DNA of 49,812 bases from DAOTXN01 sp034435435 (GTDB taxonomy: Bacteria; Chloroflexota; Anaerolineae; S140-20). Numbering within the stretch: position 1 is the stretch's first letter; every line of letters begins with the position of its first letter. Under the pieces are notes generated by a model, which was not told the DNA's origin, did no database searches, and saw only the letters and a program-made list of their open reading frames with translations. Location of the stretch: contig DAOTXN010000172.1 in NCBI GenBank assembly GCA_034435435.1, forward strand, positions 1 through 49,812, read 5' to 3'. Positions 41,548-49,812 of the stretch are shown here, piece by piece. The translations under genes were made by a program, and so were the position numbers.

Positions 41548-42333
41548 TTAGGATGGCTTGCGGGCGTGAAAGCTAATGCCTCGAGTCCCAAACTCCAGTG
41601 CATCCGATGGGTCGGGGACATCCTCGTAGTTGTTATGCCTATGGACGATTTGGGCGTCTTCAAAACCAGCCGCGCGCACGGCGCGAATCAGATCTGCATC
41701 CAGCAGAGCGCCGGCGATTCAACCCGTCCACAGGGAGATGTCCTCCATCGCGTCGGCGGGCACCTCCCGTTCCACCAGAATGTCCCCTACCTGCAAGCGT
41801 CCGCCCGGCTTGAGAACGCGGAACCACTCGCGCAGCGTCTCGGTTTTGTCGAGGGTCAGGTTGAGCACGCCATTGCTGATCATCACGTCCGCAAAGCCAT
41901 TGGGCAAGGGCAAGGATTCGGCCAGCCCGTCGCGGAACTCGACGTGGGTCGCGCCTATGGCCGCCGCGCCCGCCCGCGCCTTTTTCAACATTTCCGGCGT
42001 CATGTCGAACCCGATCACCCGTCCGGTTGGACCGACCAGCCGCGAGGCGATGAGCGCATCCAAGCCCGCGCCCGAGCCGACATCCACGACGGTCTCGCCG
42101 GGGTTGATCGGTCCGACGGAGAACGGGTTGCCCGTCCCGGCGAAGGAGGCGACGTTCGGTTCGGGCAGGCCGGCGTACAGGGCTGGATCATACCCAAGCA
42201 GGTTGGCCAGGCGGCGTCCGGTGTGGAAGTGATAGCCCTTGTTGGGGTCGAGGGTCACGCTGGTATATTCTTTTTTGATCTCCAGCCGCAGCTCATCCAG
42301 TGAAATTTTGGGAACAGGTTTCAATACGTCCAT
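41548..42333 (-). CDS. ArsM-like SAM methyltransferase with in-frame UGA (candidate selenocysteine)
   Basis: RBS GGAG then ATG at 42333. SAM motif I is VVDVGSGAGLDALIA (about 83-97), followed by RVIGFDMTPEMLKKAR and LREWFRVLKPGGRL; the order matches arsenite-methyltransferase-like proteins. At 41721-41719 a UGA gives codon 205 in LWTG-U-IAGALL. ArsM-like proteins carry a conserved cysteine here (WxGCIAGAL-type). The frame continues 56 codons beyond it, through family-like LDADLIRAVRAAGFEDAQI, to TAA at 41548. A stem-loop at 41693-41707 fits a bacterial SECIS. The encoded part has no cysteine at all, and the usual SNC motif is SNG, so classic arsenite methylation is doubtful. If UGA is a plain stop, the product is 204 aa (41719-42333). 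40 bp follow the HAF-repeat gene. Confidence 0.6.
41693..41707 (-). promoter_or_regulatory. candidate bacterial SECIS stem-loop
   Basis: On the minus strand TCTGC-TGGAT-GCAGA forms a 5-bp stem with a 5-nt loop that starts 17 nt after the UGA at 41719-41721. G is the second loop base. An outer stem CGGCGC/GCGCCG (41708-41713 with 41679-41684) encloses it. As I recall, the bacterial SECIS consensus asks for 16-37 nt, a short upper stem and a G in the first two loop bases; these are met. Confidence 0.5.
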
Positions 42334-42373
42334 CGGTTTTCTCCTTTTCTTAACCGTTTGTAGCTGACAGTTC

Positions 42374-45235
42374 TCAACGCATCACCAGCGGCAGAAATAC
42401 CCTTCCCAGGGGCACGCCGTCGTTCAACGCTTCGAGCGTCACCTGCCCATCCACGATCGTCAGGTCATACTCGAAACCGGGCGCCAGGCCGCTGATTTCC
42501 ACGCTGTCGAACGCGCCGCTGATGCCTTCTGTTGCGGCGAGGAAGGTAAACGTGTCGCCTTGTTGCGGGGCAAAGCCCTGAAAGTCGAGCGCCAGCACGC
42601 CATCCAGGTTGGCTGTGCCGGTGATGCTCAGACTGCCGTACTGACCCACGCCGTTGCCGATCAAGGGAATCTCCACCCGGCCGGAGGGACCGATGGTCAG
42701 TGTGCCGCTGATAGCCAGCGTCGCGGCCTCGTCCTGAGTCCGTGCGGCGGATTGGAAAGCGGCGGCTGAAGCCAGCGGATACAGCACGTTGATGCCGGGG
42801 GCCAGCGTCCCATCGTTCTGTAGTCCGAGGAACCCCACCGCCAGCGTCCCAGTGCCGGAGATCACGCCGTTTGGCGCAATGTACGTTCCGGTGGTTGCCA
42901 CCAGCGCGTTGTTTTCCATATCCACGACACCGCTCCCGCCCCCCACGGTCCCCACCTGCAAAACTTCCAGCGCGCGCACCATGCCGCCATCCACCGTAAG
43001 GTAGCCCGCGCCGCTTGTGCCAGCCTGGCCGAGTTGGATGTTTCGACAACGGAATAGGCCGCCGTCGTCCAGCGAGACGCCGCCGTCATATACCCATCCA
43101 ATCACACACAGGCCCGCCGACGGGTCCACCACATCCAACCAGGTCGGATCCGACGTAACCGCGCTGCCCCACAAGATCGCCGCGCCGGGGCCATCTTTGC
43201 CGATTATCAAATCGCCTTCAATGTCGCCCTTGGCCGCGTTCCGCAAGGCCAGGAGATTCGCGCTGCCCGCGCCGCCGACAAACACGCTGCCCAGCACGTC
43301 CAAATCCGACGGGTCTCCATTGGCATGACGACCCTCAATGTTGAGTTCCCCACTCTTGATATACACGTCTTGAGTGACGTACAGGTCGCCGCCATCCAGC
43401 ACCTCGACCGAGCCAAACCAGGTCTGCCCGACAAACAAGCTACCCAACAGCGCCCACATCGAGGGCTGGCTAGTGTTGGCGCTGATGCTGTTCACAATCA
43501 CGTTTGAATCCTCGCTGAGGGCGCCCCAGCTCACATAGGCATCGTTCGAGTTGACGCGGCCGCCGTACTGGATGGTCAATGTGCCGCTGACGCCATAGCC
43601 CACGGCGATGTTGCCGGTGTCCCACAGCGACCCATCGCCGCCCACGTCGGCCACGCCCGTGCCTGTGGCGAGCAAACCGCCGAGGCGCGCTTCCGCGCTG
43701 GCCAAATACCCGCCGGCCGTCACGAACAGTTCGCCCGCGCCTTCATCGCCAATGCTCAGGCGGCCCGAACCGGTCAGGCTGGCGCCGTTGCCCAACACCT
43801 GCAAACGGGCCAGGGGCGGGTTATTGGGGTTGGCGGGAGGCTCGCCGCCGACGATGGCGTGGGAAAAAGTCGCCGCGCCAGAGTTGACGGCCGCCGTCCC
43901 GCCTGCGTCCACCTCCAAAGAAGGCTCTTCCGGTGAGTCGTAGACCAGATTCAGGTCCATGTTGTTGAAATAGATAAAGTTTGTGGAAGAGATCACCATG
44001 CGGTCAATCGATAAACTGTTTGGAGATAAGAACAGGGTGCTGGCGTCCACGGTGTACTGCCCGCTCAGGGCAAAGATGACCGTGTCGCCGTCGCCGGGGT
44101 CGCCCTGCGGGTCCCAGTTAGAGGATAGATGCCACGCGCCGCCGCTGGGGTTGATCCAGTGGTAGGCCTGCGGGGTGAGCAGGAAGGCGCGCGTCTGGCC
44201 GTTGATGGCGCCAAAACCGACAATCTTGCCTTTGTTGTTGATGGCGCGCGCTTCTTGTAGCACCCAACCCGAATTGGCAGGAATCATGGTGTTGAGGTCC
44301 TGCATCTGGCCGTTCGCCCAGACGAAGGCATGCGAGGTTTGCCCGGTTTGCAACACGCCGACCACCTGCCCTTTGTCGTTGATATCGTAGGCAATGCTGT
44401 TGGTAAACGTCAGCGCGCCCAGGTCTTGCATCCCGCCATCCCACAAAAAGGCATGAAACGTAGTGCCACCGGCCAATCGAGCAAGACCAACCGCCTGTCC
44501 ATTTTCGTTGATTGCCCACGCCTCGCTGAGATCACCCCCCAGGGTGCCCAAATCCTGCATCGAGCCGTTCTGCCATAAATAGGCGTGAAACTCCACCGAG
44601 GCGTTGTACGAGCCGCCAACCACTTGCCCGGCGTCGTTGAGGCCATAAGCGGCGCTGATAGCGGGCCATAACGGGTCCAGGTCGCCCAAATCCACCATCC
44701 CGCCGCTGCCCCACAGGACGGCATGAGTGACATATTGATCCGGTACGCAGCAGGCTGACCCCACCGCTTGTCCAGAGTCGTTGATGTCGAAGGCGTAGCT
44801 GTCCGGACCGCCCAGCGTGCCCAGGTCCTGCATCCCGCTCCCGTTTTGCCACAAAAAGGCGTGGGTATCAAACTCTTCGCCGACGTACGATCCCCCGACC
44901 ACCTGTCCGGCATCGTTGATATCATAAGCCCAGCTACCATACGCACCCAGCGCGCCCAGATTCGTCATCGTCCCGTCATCCCACAAAAAGGCGTACATAT
45001 ACGAGCCGGATTGTGATGCGCCAACGATCTGACCCTCTTCGTTAATCCCGTAACCTTTCGTCGTAGTTCCCCCCAGCGTGCCCAGGTCGGTGATGGTGTA
45101 GGGGGGCTGGGCAGACGGGCTGGCCTGGCGCGCCGGCTGCGCGTTGGCCGCCAGGGCGGACGGTTCACGCCGCGCTGCGCCAGGCAGGGCGAGCAGAGCC
45201 ACAATCAGCAGGATTTGGAACAGATAGCGTTTCAT
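42374..45235 (-). CDS. exported HAF-repeat and T5-like beta-helix protein
   Basis: 953 aa. Signal peptide about 1-30. Residues about 45-370 form HAF repeats, with recurring AYDINDAGQVVGG, HAFLWQNG and MQDLGTLGG; this is a repeat family of exported proteins, probably a propeller. From about 375 come autotransporter-like beta-helix repeats with ELFVTAGGYLASAEARLG and LxVGxxGxGxLxVxGG-type turns, then IDFQGFAPQQGDTFTFL. It ends GRVFLPLVMR. No enzyme motif is visible. Only GAG close to the ATG serves as a weak ribosome-binding site. The neighbour upstream (45278-48058) has the same signal-peptide opening, MKRYL. Confidence 0.83.
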   Translation of the reverse strand: MKRYLFQILLIVALLALPGAARREPSALAANAQPARQASPSAQPPYTITDLGTLGGTTTKGYGINEEGQIVGASQSGSYMYAFLWDDGTMTNLGALGAYGSWAYDINDAGQVVGGSYVGEEFDTHAFLWQNGSGMQDLGTLGGPDSYAFDINDSGQAVGSACCVPDQYVTHAVLWGSGGMVDLGDLDPLWPAISAAYGLNDAGQVVGGSYNASVEFHAYLWQNGSMQDLGTLGGDLSEAWAINENGQAVGLARLAGGTTFHAFLWDGGMQDLGALTFTNSIAYDINDKGQVVGVLQTGQTSHAFVWANGQMQDLNTMIPANSGWVLQEARAINNKGKIVGFGAINGQTRAFLLTPQAYHWINPSGGAWHLSSNWDPQGDPGDGDTVIFALSGQYTVDASTLFLSPNSLSIDRMVISSTNFIYFNNMDLNLVYDSPEEPSLEVDAGGTAAVNSGAATFSHAIVGGEPPANPNNPPLARLQVLGNGASLTGSGRLSIGDEGAGELFVTAGGYLASAEARLGGLLATGTGVADVGGDGSLWDTGNIAVGYGVSGTLTIQYGGRVNSNDAYVSWGALSEDSNVIVNSISANTSQPSMWALLGSLFVGQTWFGSVEVLDGGDLYVTQDVYIKSGELNIEGRHANGDPSDLDVLGSVFVGGAGSANLLALRNAAKGDIEGDLIIGKDGPGAAILWGSAVTSDPTWLDVVDPSAGLCVIGWVYDGGVSLDDGGLFRCRNIQLGQAGTSGAGYLTVDGGMVRALEVLQVGTVGGGSGVVDMENNALVATTGTYIAPNGVISGTGTLAVGFLGLQNDGTLAPGINVLYPLASAAAFQSAARTQDEAATLAISGTLTIGPSGRVEIPLIGNGVGQYGSLSITGTANLDGVLALDFQGFAPQQGDTFTFLAATEGISGAFDSVEISGLAPGFEYDLTIVDGQVTLEALNDGVPLGRVFLPLVMR

Positions 45236-45277
45236 TTCTCAGGAATTCCCTTCTTTATCCCGTCGAGGGCTGCGTCT

Positions 45278-48058
45278 TTAACGCAGCACCAGCGGCAGAA
45301 ACAGATTGTAGATAAAAGTACGGCTGAATTGGGTTGCGGCTGTGTTGCCGTTGCCCGCCGAATCGGACGCCGCGGCGGCGGCAATATCGGCGGTGACGAG
45401 ACCGGGCGCGCTGGGCGTCAAGTCGAAGGTGTAGGTATCGCCGTCCACAGCCACAAAGTTGCTGACCGCGCCGTTGCCGGGGAGGATGTCACTCGCGTTA
45501 AAGCCCGTGACCGTTTCGCTAAACTGCGCCGTCACGGGAATAGGCGAGGCGTCGGTTGGGTCGGGCGCGGGTGAAGTCAGCGTAACCGTTGGGGCGGTCT
45601 TGTCAATATCGTACGCTTGGCCGCCGGTGTAGGGCAGGCCGCTGAGCGCATTTCCGGCCAGGTCGCGGATGGGGGGGATGACAACGTTGATATCCAGGCG
45701 CAGAGCGCCGCTTCCCGAGCCGGTGTTGATCGTCACGGTGCGGGTCGCACCCGAACCACTTACGCCGGCGACGAACGCGCCGCTGATGGCGCCGGTGGTG
45801 GTCAGGGCGAAGTGACCGGTTTGCTCCCCTTGAATCGATTCAGAGAAGGTAACGGCATAGTCCACGCTGCCGGCGGCGATCGGGTTCGGGCCGGCCCGCG
45901 TGATCGAGACGACCGTTGGGGCGGTCTTGTCCACCGTGTAGGTGGGGCCGTCCAGGTAAGGTACGTCAGTGATCAGGTTGTCTGCCACGTCATAGATATC
46001 CGCCCAGCCCATCACCCGCAGGTGGATCGTGCCGTCGCCCGTTCCGGTGTTGACGGTTACCGTAGATATGCTTCCAGAAGTAACCACGCTAGAAATCGAA
46101 ACGAATGAAAGGCCGGTGGTGGAAAGCCCAAAATCGTCGATCATCACCCCAGTGACCGGCTCGGAGAAATGCACCTGATAGTCCACGCTGGCGTCGTTGG
46201 TGGGATTCGAGTCCAGGAAACTGATGTTGAGAACGGTCGGCGCTTCGAGATCGACTTTGGCAACCAGCCCGTCAGACAAGGCGGTGTAAGCCCGCACAGG
46301 GCTGCCCCAGGTTGCGCCGTTGTAACCGGCCACGTATGGGTTTCGGCTGCTGTCCACGGCAATACCATTGCCGCAATCCGTTGCGCTCCCGCCCAGAAAG
46401 GTTATTGCGATGCGTGCGCCGGAAGAGTTCAGCTTGGCGGCATAGGCGTCGCCTCCGCCAGTGTATGCCCGTAGCGGACTGCCCCAGGCGGCATCGCTGA
46501 AACCTGTCACGTATAAATTTCCGCTTCCATCCATGGCAAGATCGTAGCCCGTGTCACCTCCACTGCCTCCGAGGAAGGTGTTCCAGGTCAGTGTTCCGGT
46601 GGAACCCAGCCTGGCAACGTAGGCATCTGTACTGGCAGTATAAGCCCACAACGGGCTGCCCCAGGTTGCGCTGCTGTCGCCTGCCACGAAAATTTCCGAG
46701 ACGCTCCGCGCTTCAATTCCGTGACCGTGATCGTTCCCGCTGTCGCCAAGAAAGGTGTTCCAGGTCAGCGCGCCAGTCGCATCCAACAGAACAACAAAGG
46801 CATCTTCGGCGGCAGTATAGGCCCGCACCGGACTGCCCCAGGTTGCGGCGCTGTAACCCGTCACGTAGATCGCATCGGTACTCAAGGCGGTAATATCTTC
46901 CCCGTAGTCGGAGCCAGTTCCACCGAGGAAGGTGTTCCAGATCAACACGAGGGTGGAGCTCAGTTTGGCGGCGTAGGCGTCATTGCCGGATGAGTAAGCC
47001 CGCTGGGGAATGCCCCAGGTGGCATTGCTGCTGCCCGTCACATAGAGATTGCCATAAGTATCCTTCGATATGCTGTCGCTATAATCATTTCCGCCTGCAC
47101 CCAAGAAGGTATTCCAGACCAGAGCGCCGGTGGAACTGACTTTGGCGACAAAGGTATCCACGCCTCCAGTGTATGCGCGCACGGGACTACCCCAAGCGGC
47201 GTGACTATCTCCGATGACATAAACCTCCCCGCCGACTTCCACAATCGCCTCGCCATAATCGTTGTTGCTCGATCCCAAAAAGGTACTCCAGACCAGCGCG
47301 CCGTTCGAATCTAGTTTGGCGACGAAAACATCAGAGAGGCCGGAATAACTCCGCACGGGACTACCCCAGGCAGCGCTGCTGTTTCCAACCACATAGGAAT
47401 TCCCGCTGCCGTCCACGGCGATGCCCTCCCCGCTGTCATATCCACTCCCCCCAAGGAAAGTATTCCAAACCAGCGAGGGGTCAATGACGAGGGCGTAATG
47501 CGGGTCGTAAGCGCCGAGGGCGAAACCCACTTCATGCCCACGCACTCGGAAGGACGCCTCCACCGGGACGTGCTTTCCCTCGATGTCCTGCCAGGCGATG
47601 GGCGCGCTCTCGGTGAACGCGCCGTTTTCAAAGGCGATGGTCAACCCGCCGTTTTCATTTAGAGTGATGGGCGCGTTGTAGCGCAGGCGGATGGCCTTGA
47701 CGTTCGCGCCGGGCGCGAGGGTAAAAGTCGTGGCATAGATGCTGTCGGTCGCGGCTTCATAGACGAGTGTAACGCCCTTCCACAGGTCCACGTAGGCGAC
47801 GCGGTTGAGGGGCGCGGCGGCGCCGTCTGGATGCGGCTGGACGTTGTTCGCGCCCACAAAGTCCACGCGCAGGGCGTGACTGCCGGCGGCGGCGTACACG
47901 CCTTGGGCGCTGAAACCGAGGATGTGATTGCCCGACGCAAATTGGAGCAGGGACGGGGCCTCACCGGCTGGTTGTGGCGCAGCCGGCCTCGCGCGGGCGG
48001 CGCCAGGTGGGAACAGGAATGTTGCAATCAGTATGATTGGAAGCAGATATCGTTTCAT
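45278..48058 (-). CDS. exported seven-blade beta-propeller with Ig-like domains
   Basis: 926 aa. Signal peptide (MKRYLLPIILIATFLFPPG), an N-terminal domain (about 35-200) like that preceding SBBP repeats, then seven ~58-aa blades (about 205-605). Each carries (A/T)WGSPxRAYT, DAFVAKL, GALxWNTFLGGSGND and a YVxGxS stretch. Exactly seven copies fit a closed seven-blade propeller. Three bacterial Ig-like sandwiches follow, each with PTNDASVDYxVxFSE-type openings and a VNTGTGDG/VNTGSGSG strand. It ends NLFLPLVLR. RBS GAGGAGATTATTGCAAA. The surface-binding role is inferred. Confidence 0.85.
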   Translation of the reverse strand: MKRYLLPIILIATFLFPPGAARARPAAPQPAGEAPSLLQFASGNHILGFSAQGVYAAAGSHALRVDFVGANNVQPHPDGAAAPLNRVAYVDLWKGVTLVYEAATDSIYATTFTLAPGANVKAIRLRYNAPITLNENGGLTIAFENGAFTESAPIAWQDIEGKHVPVEASFRVRGHEVGFALGAYDPHYALVIDPSLVWNTFLGGSGYDSGEGIAVDGSGNSYVVGNSSAAWGSPVRSYSGLSDVFVAKLDSNGALVWSTFLGSSNNDYGEAIVEVGGEVYVIGDSHAAWGSPVRAYTGGVDTFVAKVSSTGALVWNTFLGAGGNDYSDSISKDTYGNLYVTGSSNATWGIPQRAYSSGNDAYAAKLSSTLVLIWNTFLGGTGSDYGEDITALSTDAIYVTGYSAATWGSPVRAYTAAEDAFVVLLDATGALTWNTFLGDSGNDHGHGIEARSVSEIFVAGDSSATWGSPLWAYTASTDAYVARLGSTGTLTWNTFLGGSGGDTGYDLAMDGSGNLYVTGFSDAAWGSPLRAYTGGGDAYAAKLNSSGARIAITFLGGSATDCGNGIAVDSSRNPYVAGYNGATWGSPVRAYTALSDGLVAKVDLEAPTVLNISFLDSNPTNDASVDYQVHFSEPVTGVMIDDFGLSTTGLSFVSISSVVTSGSISTVTVNTGTGDGTIHLRVMGWADIYDVADNLITDVPYLDGPTYTVDKTAPTVVSITRAGPNPIAAGSVDYAVTFSESIQGEQTGHFALTTTGAISGAFVAGVSGSGATRTVTINTGSGSGALRLDINVVIPPIRDLAGNALSGLPYTGGQAYDIDKTAPTVTLTSPAPDPTDASPIPVTAQFSETVTGFNASDILPGNGAVSNFVAVDGDTYTFDLTPSAPGLVTADIAAAAASDSAGNGNTAATQFSRTFIYNLFLPLVLR

Positions 48059-48074
48059 TTTGCAATAATCTCCT

Positions 48075-49655
48075 CTATTTCACGATGTACGGCAGATACA
48101 CTCTGAAACCACTAGAACGCTCGAACGCGCCAATGTCACAAGTGGCTGTACCGTTGCCGTCACCATCGGTGGGGCGCGTGACGCCGTTTTGCGACGTGTT
48201 GTTCACCGGCGCGGCGGCGCAGACGGCATTGTTCCCCGCATCAATCGCCGGACTGCCCGGGTTGAGCGGCAAGTAGGCCGGGCTGCCGGTCAATGCGCCC
48301 AGCAATGGATTGGCGCTGCTCATCGAACCGTTGGCATAACCCCAACCGCACGTTGCGCCGTCGTCAAGGTTATGACCGCCGTTGGTGATGGCGCCGACAC
48401 AATTCCCGCCTGACTCGTGACCGGCAACGATGGTGTTAAAAAGTGTCACGCTGCCTCCGCCTCCGGCAGAGTTGTAAACGCCGCCGCCGCCGCCCGCGGG
48501 ACTGTTGCTCGCCCCGCCGACGCGGTCCGGCTCGGGGACGGCGCCAAAGATGGTGCTGTTGATAACGGCTAGTGTGCCGCCGTCGGTGTAGATGTCATCG
48601 CCGTTGCTCGCGTCGTTGTCAGAGAAGGTGCTGCTGGCAATCGTCACGTCGAATTGAGTAAAGATGCCGCCGCCGGTGGACGCGCTGTTGTCGAAGAAGG
48701 CGCTGTGGGTGATGGTGATGGCGCCGCCGCCGTCGTAAATGCCGCCGCCGGTCCACGCACTGTTGCCGGAGAAGGTGCTTGTCGTAACGGTGATGGCGCC
48801 GCCGCCGCCGTAAATGCCGCCGCCGCTGTCCGCATTGTTGGTGGAGAAGGCGCTGTTGGTAATCGTCAACGTGCCCGAACTGAAGATGGCGCCGCCGTCA
48901 GCGCCCGAGTTGTTGGCAGAGAAGGTGCTGTCGGCGACCGTCAGCTTGCCCGAGCTGGAGATGCCGCCAGCGTCGCCGCCCGCGTTGTTGCTAGAGAAAG
49001 TGCTGTCGGCGACCGTCAGCTTGCCCGAGCTGGAGATGCCGCCAGCGTCGCCGCCTGCGTTGTTGTCTGAGAAGGTGCTGTTGGCGACCGTTAGCGTGCC
49101 CGAGCTAAAGATGCCGCCAGCATCGGCGCCCGAGTTGTTGTCAGAGATGGCACTGTCCGTAATCGCCAGCGCGCCGCCGTCATTGTGAATGCCGCCGCCG
49201 CTGCCGTTTCCGTGGGTAATGGTGACGCCGGAGAGGTTTACCGTAAATGCTCCGGTGACGTGCAAGACGCGATCCGCCCAGTTACCGTCAATGATGGTGG
49301 CGGCTGCGCCCGCGCCATCGAGCGTGATATTGCTGGTGAGGTCCAAATCGCCGGTTGCCGCTGCGTCCTCGTCCGCGCCGGCAAGCGTCAGTGTGTACGT
49401 CCCGGTGGGCAATATGATGGTGTCGTCGCCAGCCAGTGCATTCGCTTCTTGAATCGCGGCGCGCAGCGTACATACGTCGCCAGCCGTGGCGCACACGCCG
49501 TCGCTTGGCGCGGCATCCACCGCGTCTGTCGTGCTGTTGACGGTGAACGCGGCGAGCGGTCCCAGCCTCGACACGTCTCCCGCTCCTCTCGGCTCTGGTG
49601 CCTGAGCATGGGCGCTGCTGACCAGCAGGGCCAACGACACCCACATCCCAACCAA
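48075..49655 (-). CDS. exported CSLREA/choice-of-anchor Q beta-helix protein
   Basis: About 526 aa. CSLREA-type segment CTLRAAIQEANALAGDDTI (63-81), a parallel beta-helix with eight 25-aa repeats (163-362; TFSxNNAGGDAGGISSSGK-like), and a choice-of-anchor Q-like end (NPGSPAIDAGNNAVC ... ATCDIGAFE). It ends FRVYLPYIVK. The start is uncertain: an in-frame TTG (49655) or ATG (49646) gives only a short signal peptide (WVSLALLVSSAHAQA) with no ribosome-binding site. A TAA lies 15 codons before the ATG, so a 5' defect or non-standard start is possible. No gene is seen from 49656 to the right edge. Confidence 0.72.
   Translation of the reverse strand: MVGMWVSLALLVSSAHAQAPEPRGAGDVSRLGPLAAFTVNSTTDAVDAAPSDGVCATAGDVCTLRAAIQEANALAGDDTIILPTGTYTLTLAGADEDAAATGDLDLTSNITLDGAGAAATIIDGNWADRVLHVTGAFTVNLSGVTITHGNGSGGGIHNDGGALAITDSAISDNNSGADAGGIFSSGTLTVANSTFSDNNAGGDAGGISSSGKLTVADSTFSSNNAGGDAGGISSSGKLTVADSTFSANNSGADGGAIFSSGTLTITNSAFSTNNADSGGGIYGGGGAITVTTSTFSGNSAWTGGGIYDGGGAITITHSAFFDNSASTGGGIFTQFDVTIASSTFSDNDASNGDDIYTDGGTLAVINSTIFGAVPEPDRVGGASNSPAGGGGGVYNSAGGGGSVTLFNTIVAGHESGGNCVGAITNGGHNLDDGATCGWGYANGSMSSANPLLGALTGSPAYLPLNPGSPAIDAGNNAVCAAAPVNNTSQNGVTRPTDGDGNGTATCDIGAFERSSGFRVYLPYIVK
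48570..49169. repeat. 75-bp in-frame tandem repeats
   Basis: Eight tandem 75-bp units encode 25-residue beta-helix turns in the last gene. Two neighbouring units (about 48935-49060) are almost identical in DNA, with GCGACCGTCAGCTTGCCCGA repeated exactly. The repeat is coding, not a CRISPR array. Confidence 0.8.
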
Positions 49656-49812
49656 ATTGCTCAGACGATGGAAAAATGTGTTCTGAAATTACGGTATAGT
49701 GAGTTGCTTCCACTCCAGAAAACGCCATAATCGTTGTTCAAGCCAAATCGCGATTGTCGTGATGCAGAATACTCCAACGTAGTCAAGATGAGACGACAAC
49801 TTGCACAGGGGA

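Noticed and set aside
41719..41721. UGA read as tryptophan under an alternative genetic code.
   Set aside because: UGA ends narH, narI and the cupredoxin normally, so a code change is not supported.
48570..49169. Tandem repeats as a CRISPR array.
   Set aside because: The units are 75 bp, in frame, without unique spacers, and encode beta-helix turns.
49656..49812. Possible promoter or gene at the right edge.
   Set aside because: TTGACT is seen on the minus strand near 49785 but no matching -10 at a good distance and no start with a ribosome-binding site.

Overview
The window is GC-rich and reads like the chromosome of an uncultured Chloroflexota bacterium (Anaerolineae/Caldilineae-like). This is an inference from content: very large SARP-type and HTH/NTPase/TPR regulators, many exported beta-helix, beta-propeller and HAF-repeat proteins ending in a hydrophobic LPL motif, a NarG-type nitrate reductase with a dihaem cytochrome, and DUF2269-like membrane proteins. 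I saw no tRNA, rRNA, CRISPR array, prophage or replication origin.

Layout. Positions 1-58 hold the start of a gene running off the left edge, next to a frameshifted and truncated SARP/BTAD regulator (130-2834). Two paralogous HTH-NTPase-TPR regulators (3225-5813 and 7864-10215, both minus) each face a plus-strand gene across a shared 74-bp control block (5930-6003 and 10267-10340, 68/74 identical). The first faces a cupredoxin lipoprotein, a DUF2269-like membrane protein and an arylamine N-acetyltransferase. The second faces a degenerate HATPase-like protein, a 1237-aa beta-helix/metalloprotease and a 756-aa SBBP-repeat protein.

From 17.0 kb to 49.7 kb every gene lies on the minus strand. 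Read in transcription order (right to left): three large exported proteins (CSLREA/choice-of-anchor Q, a seven-blade propeller, HAF/T5-like repeats); an ArsM-like methyltransferase with an in-frame UGA at a family cysteine position; a 43-aa small ORF; NTF2-like; OsmC; a truncated methyltransferase; two complete methyltransferases; dihaem cytochrome c; DUF2269-like protein; narG. Then four genes separate narG from narH: a GH114-type lipoprotein, a cyclase fused to a beta-helix, a Calx-beta/beta-helix adhesin and a rubredoxin-DinB protein. After them come narH, narJ, narI, an FmdE-like protein, a TehA-type transporter, an 890-aa membrane-anchored surface protein and a hemerythrin.

Working together: the cytochrome, DUF2269-like protein, NarGHI and the chaperone NarJ form a membrane nitrate-respiration module. 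The FmdE-like protein, TehA-type carrier and hemerythrin are plausible accessories. The surface proteins suggest that the cell envelope is co-expressed with, or has been inserted into, this respiratory locus. The strongest candidates for new biology are the putative selenocysteine methyltransferase, the cyclase/beta-helix fusion, the C-terminal LPL motif shared by nine exported proteins, and the split nar operon.
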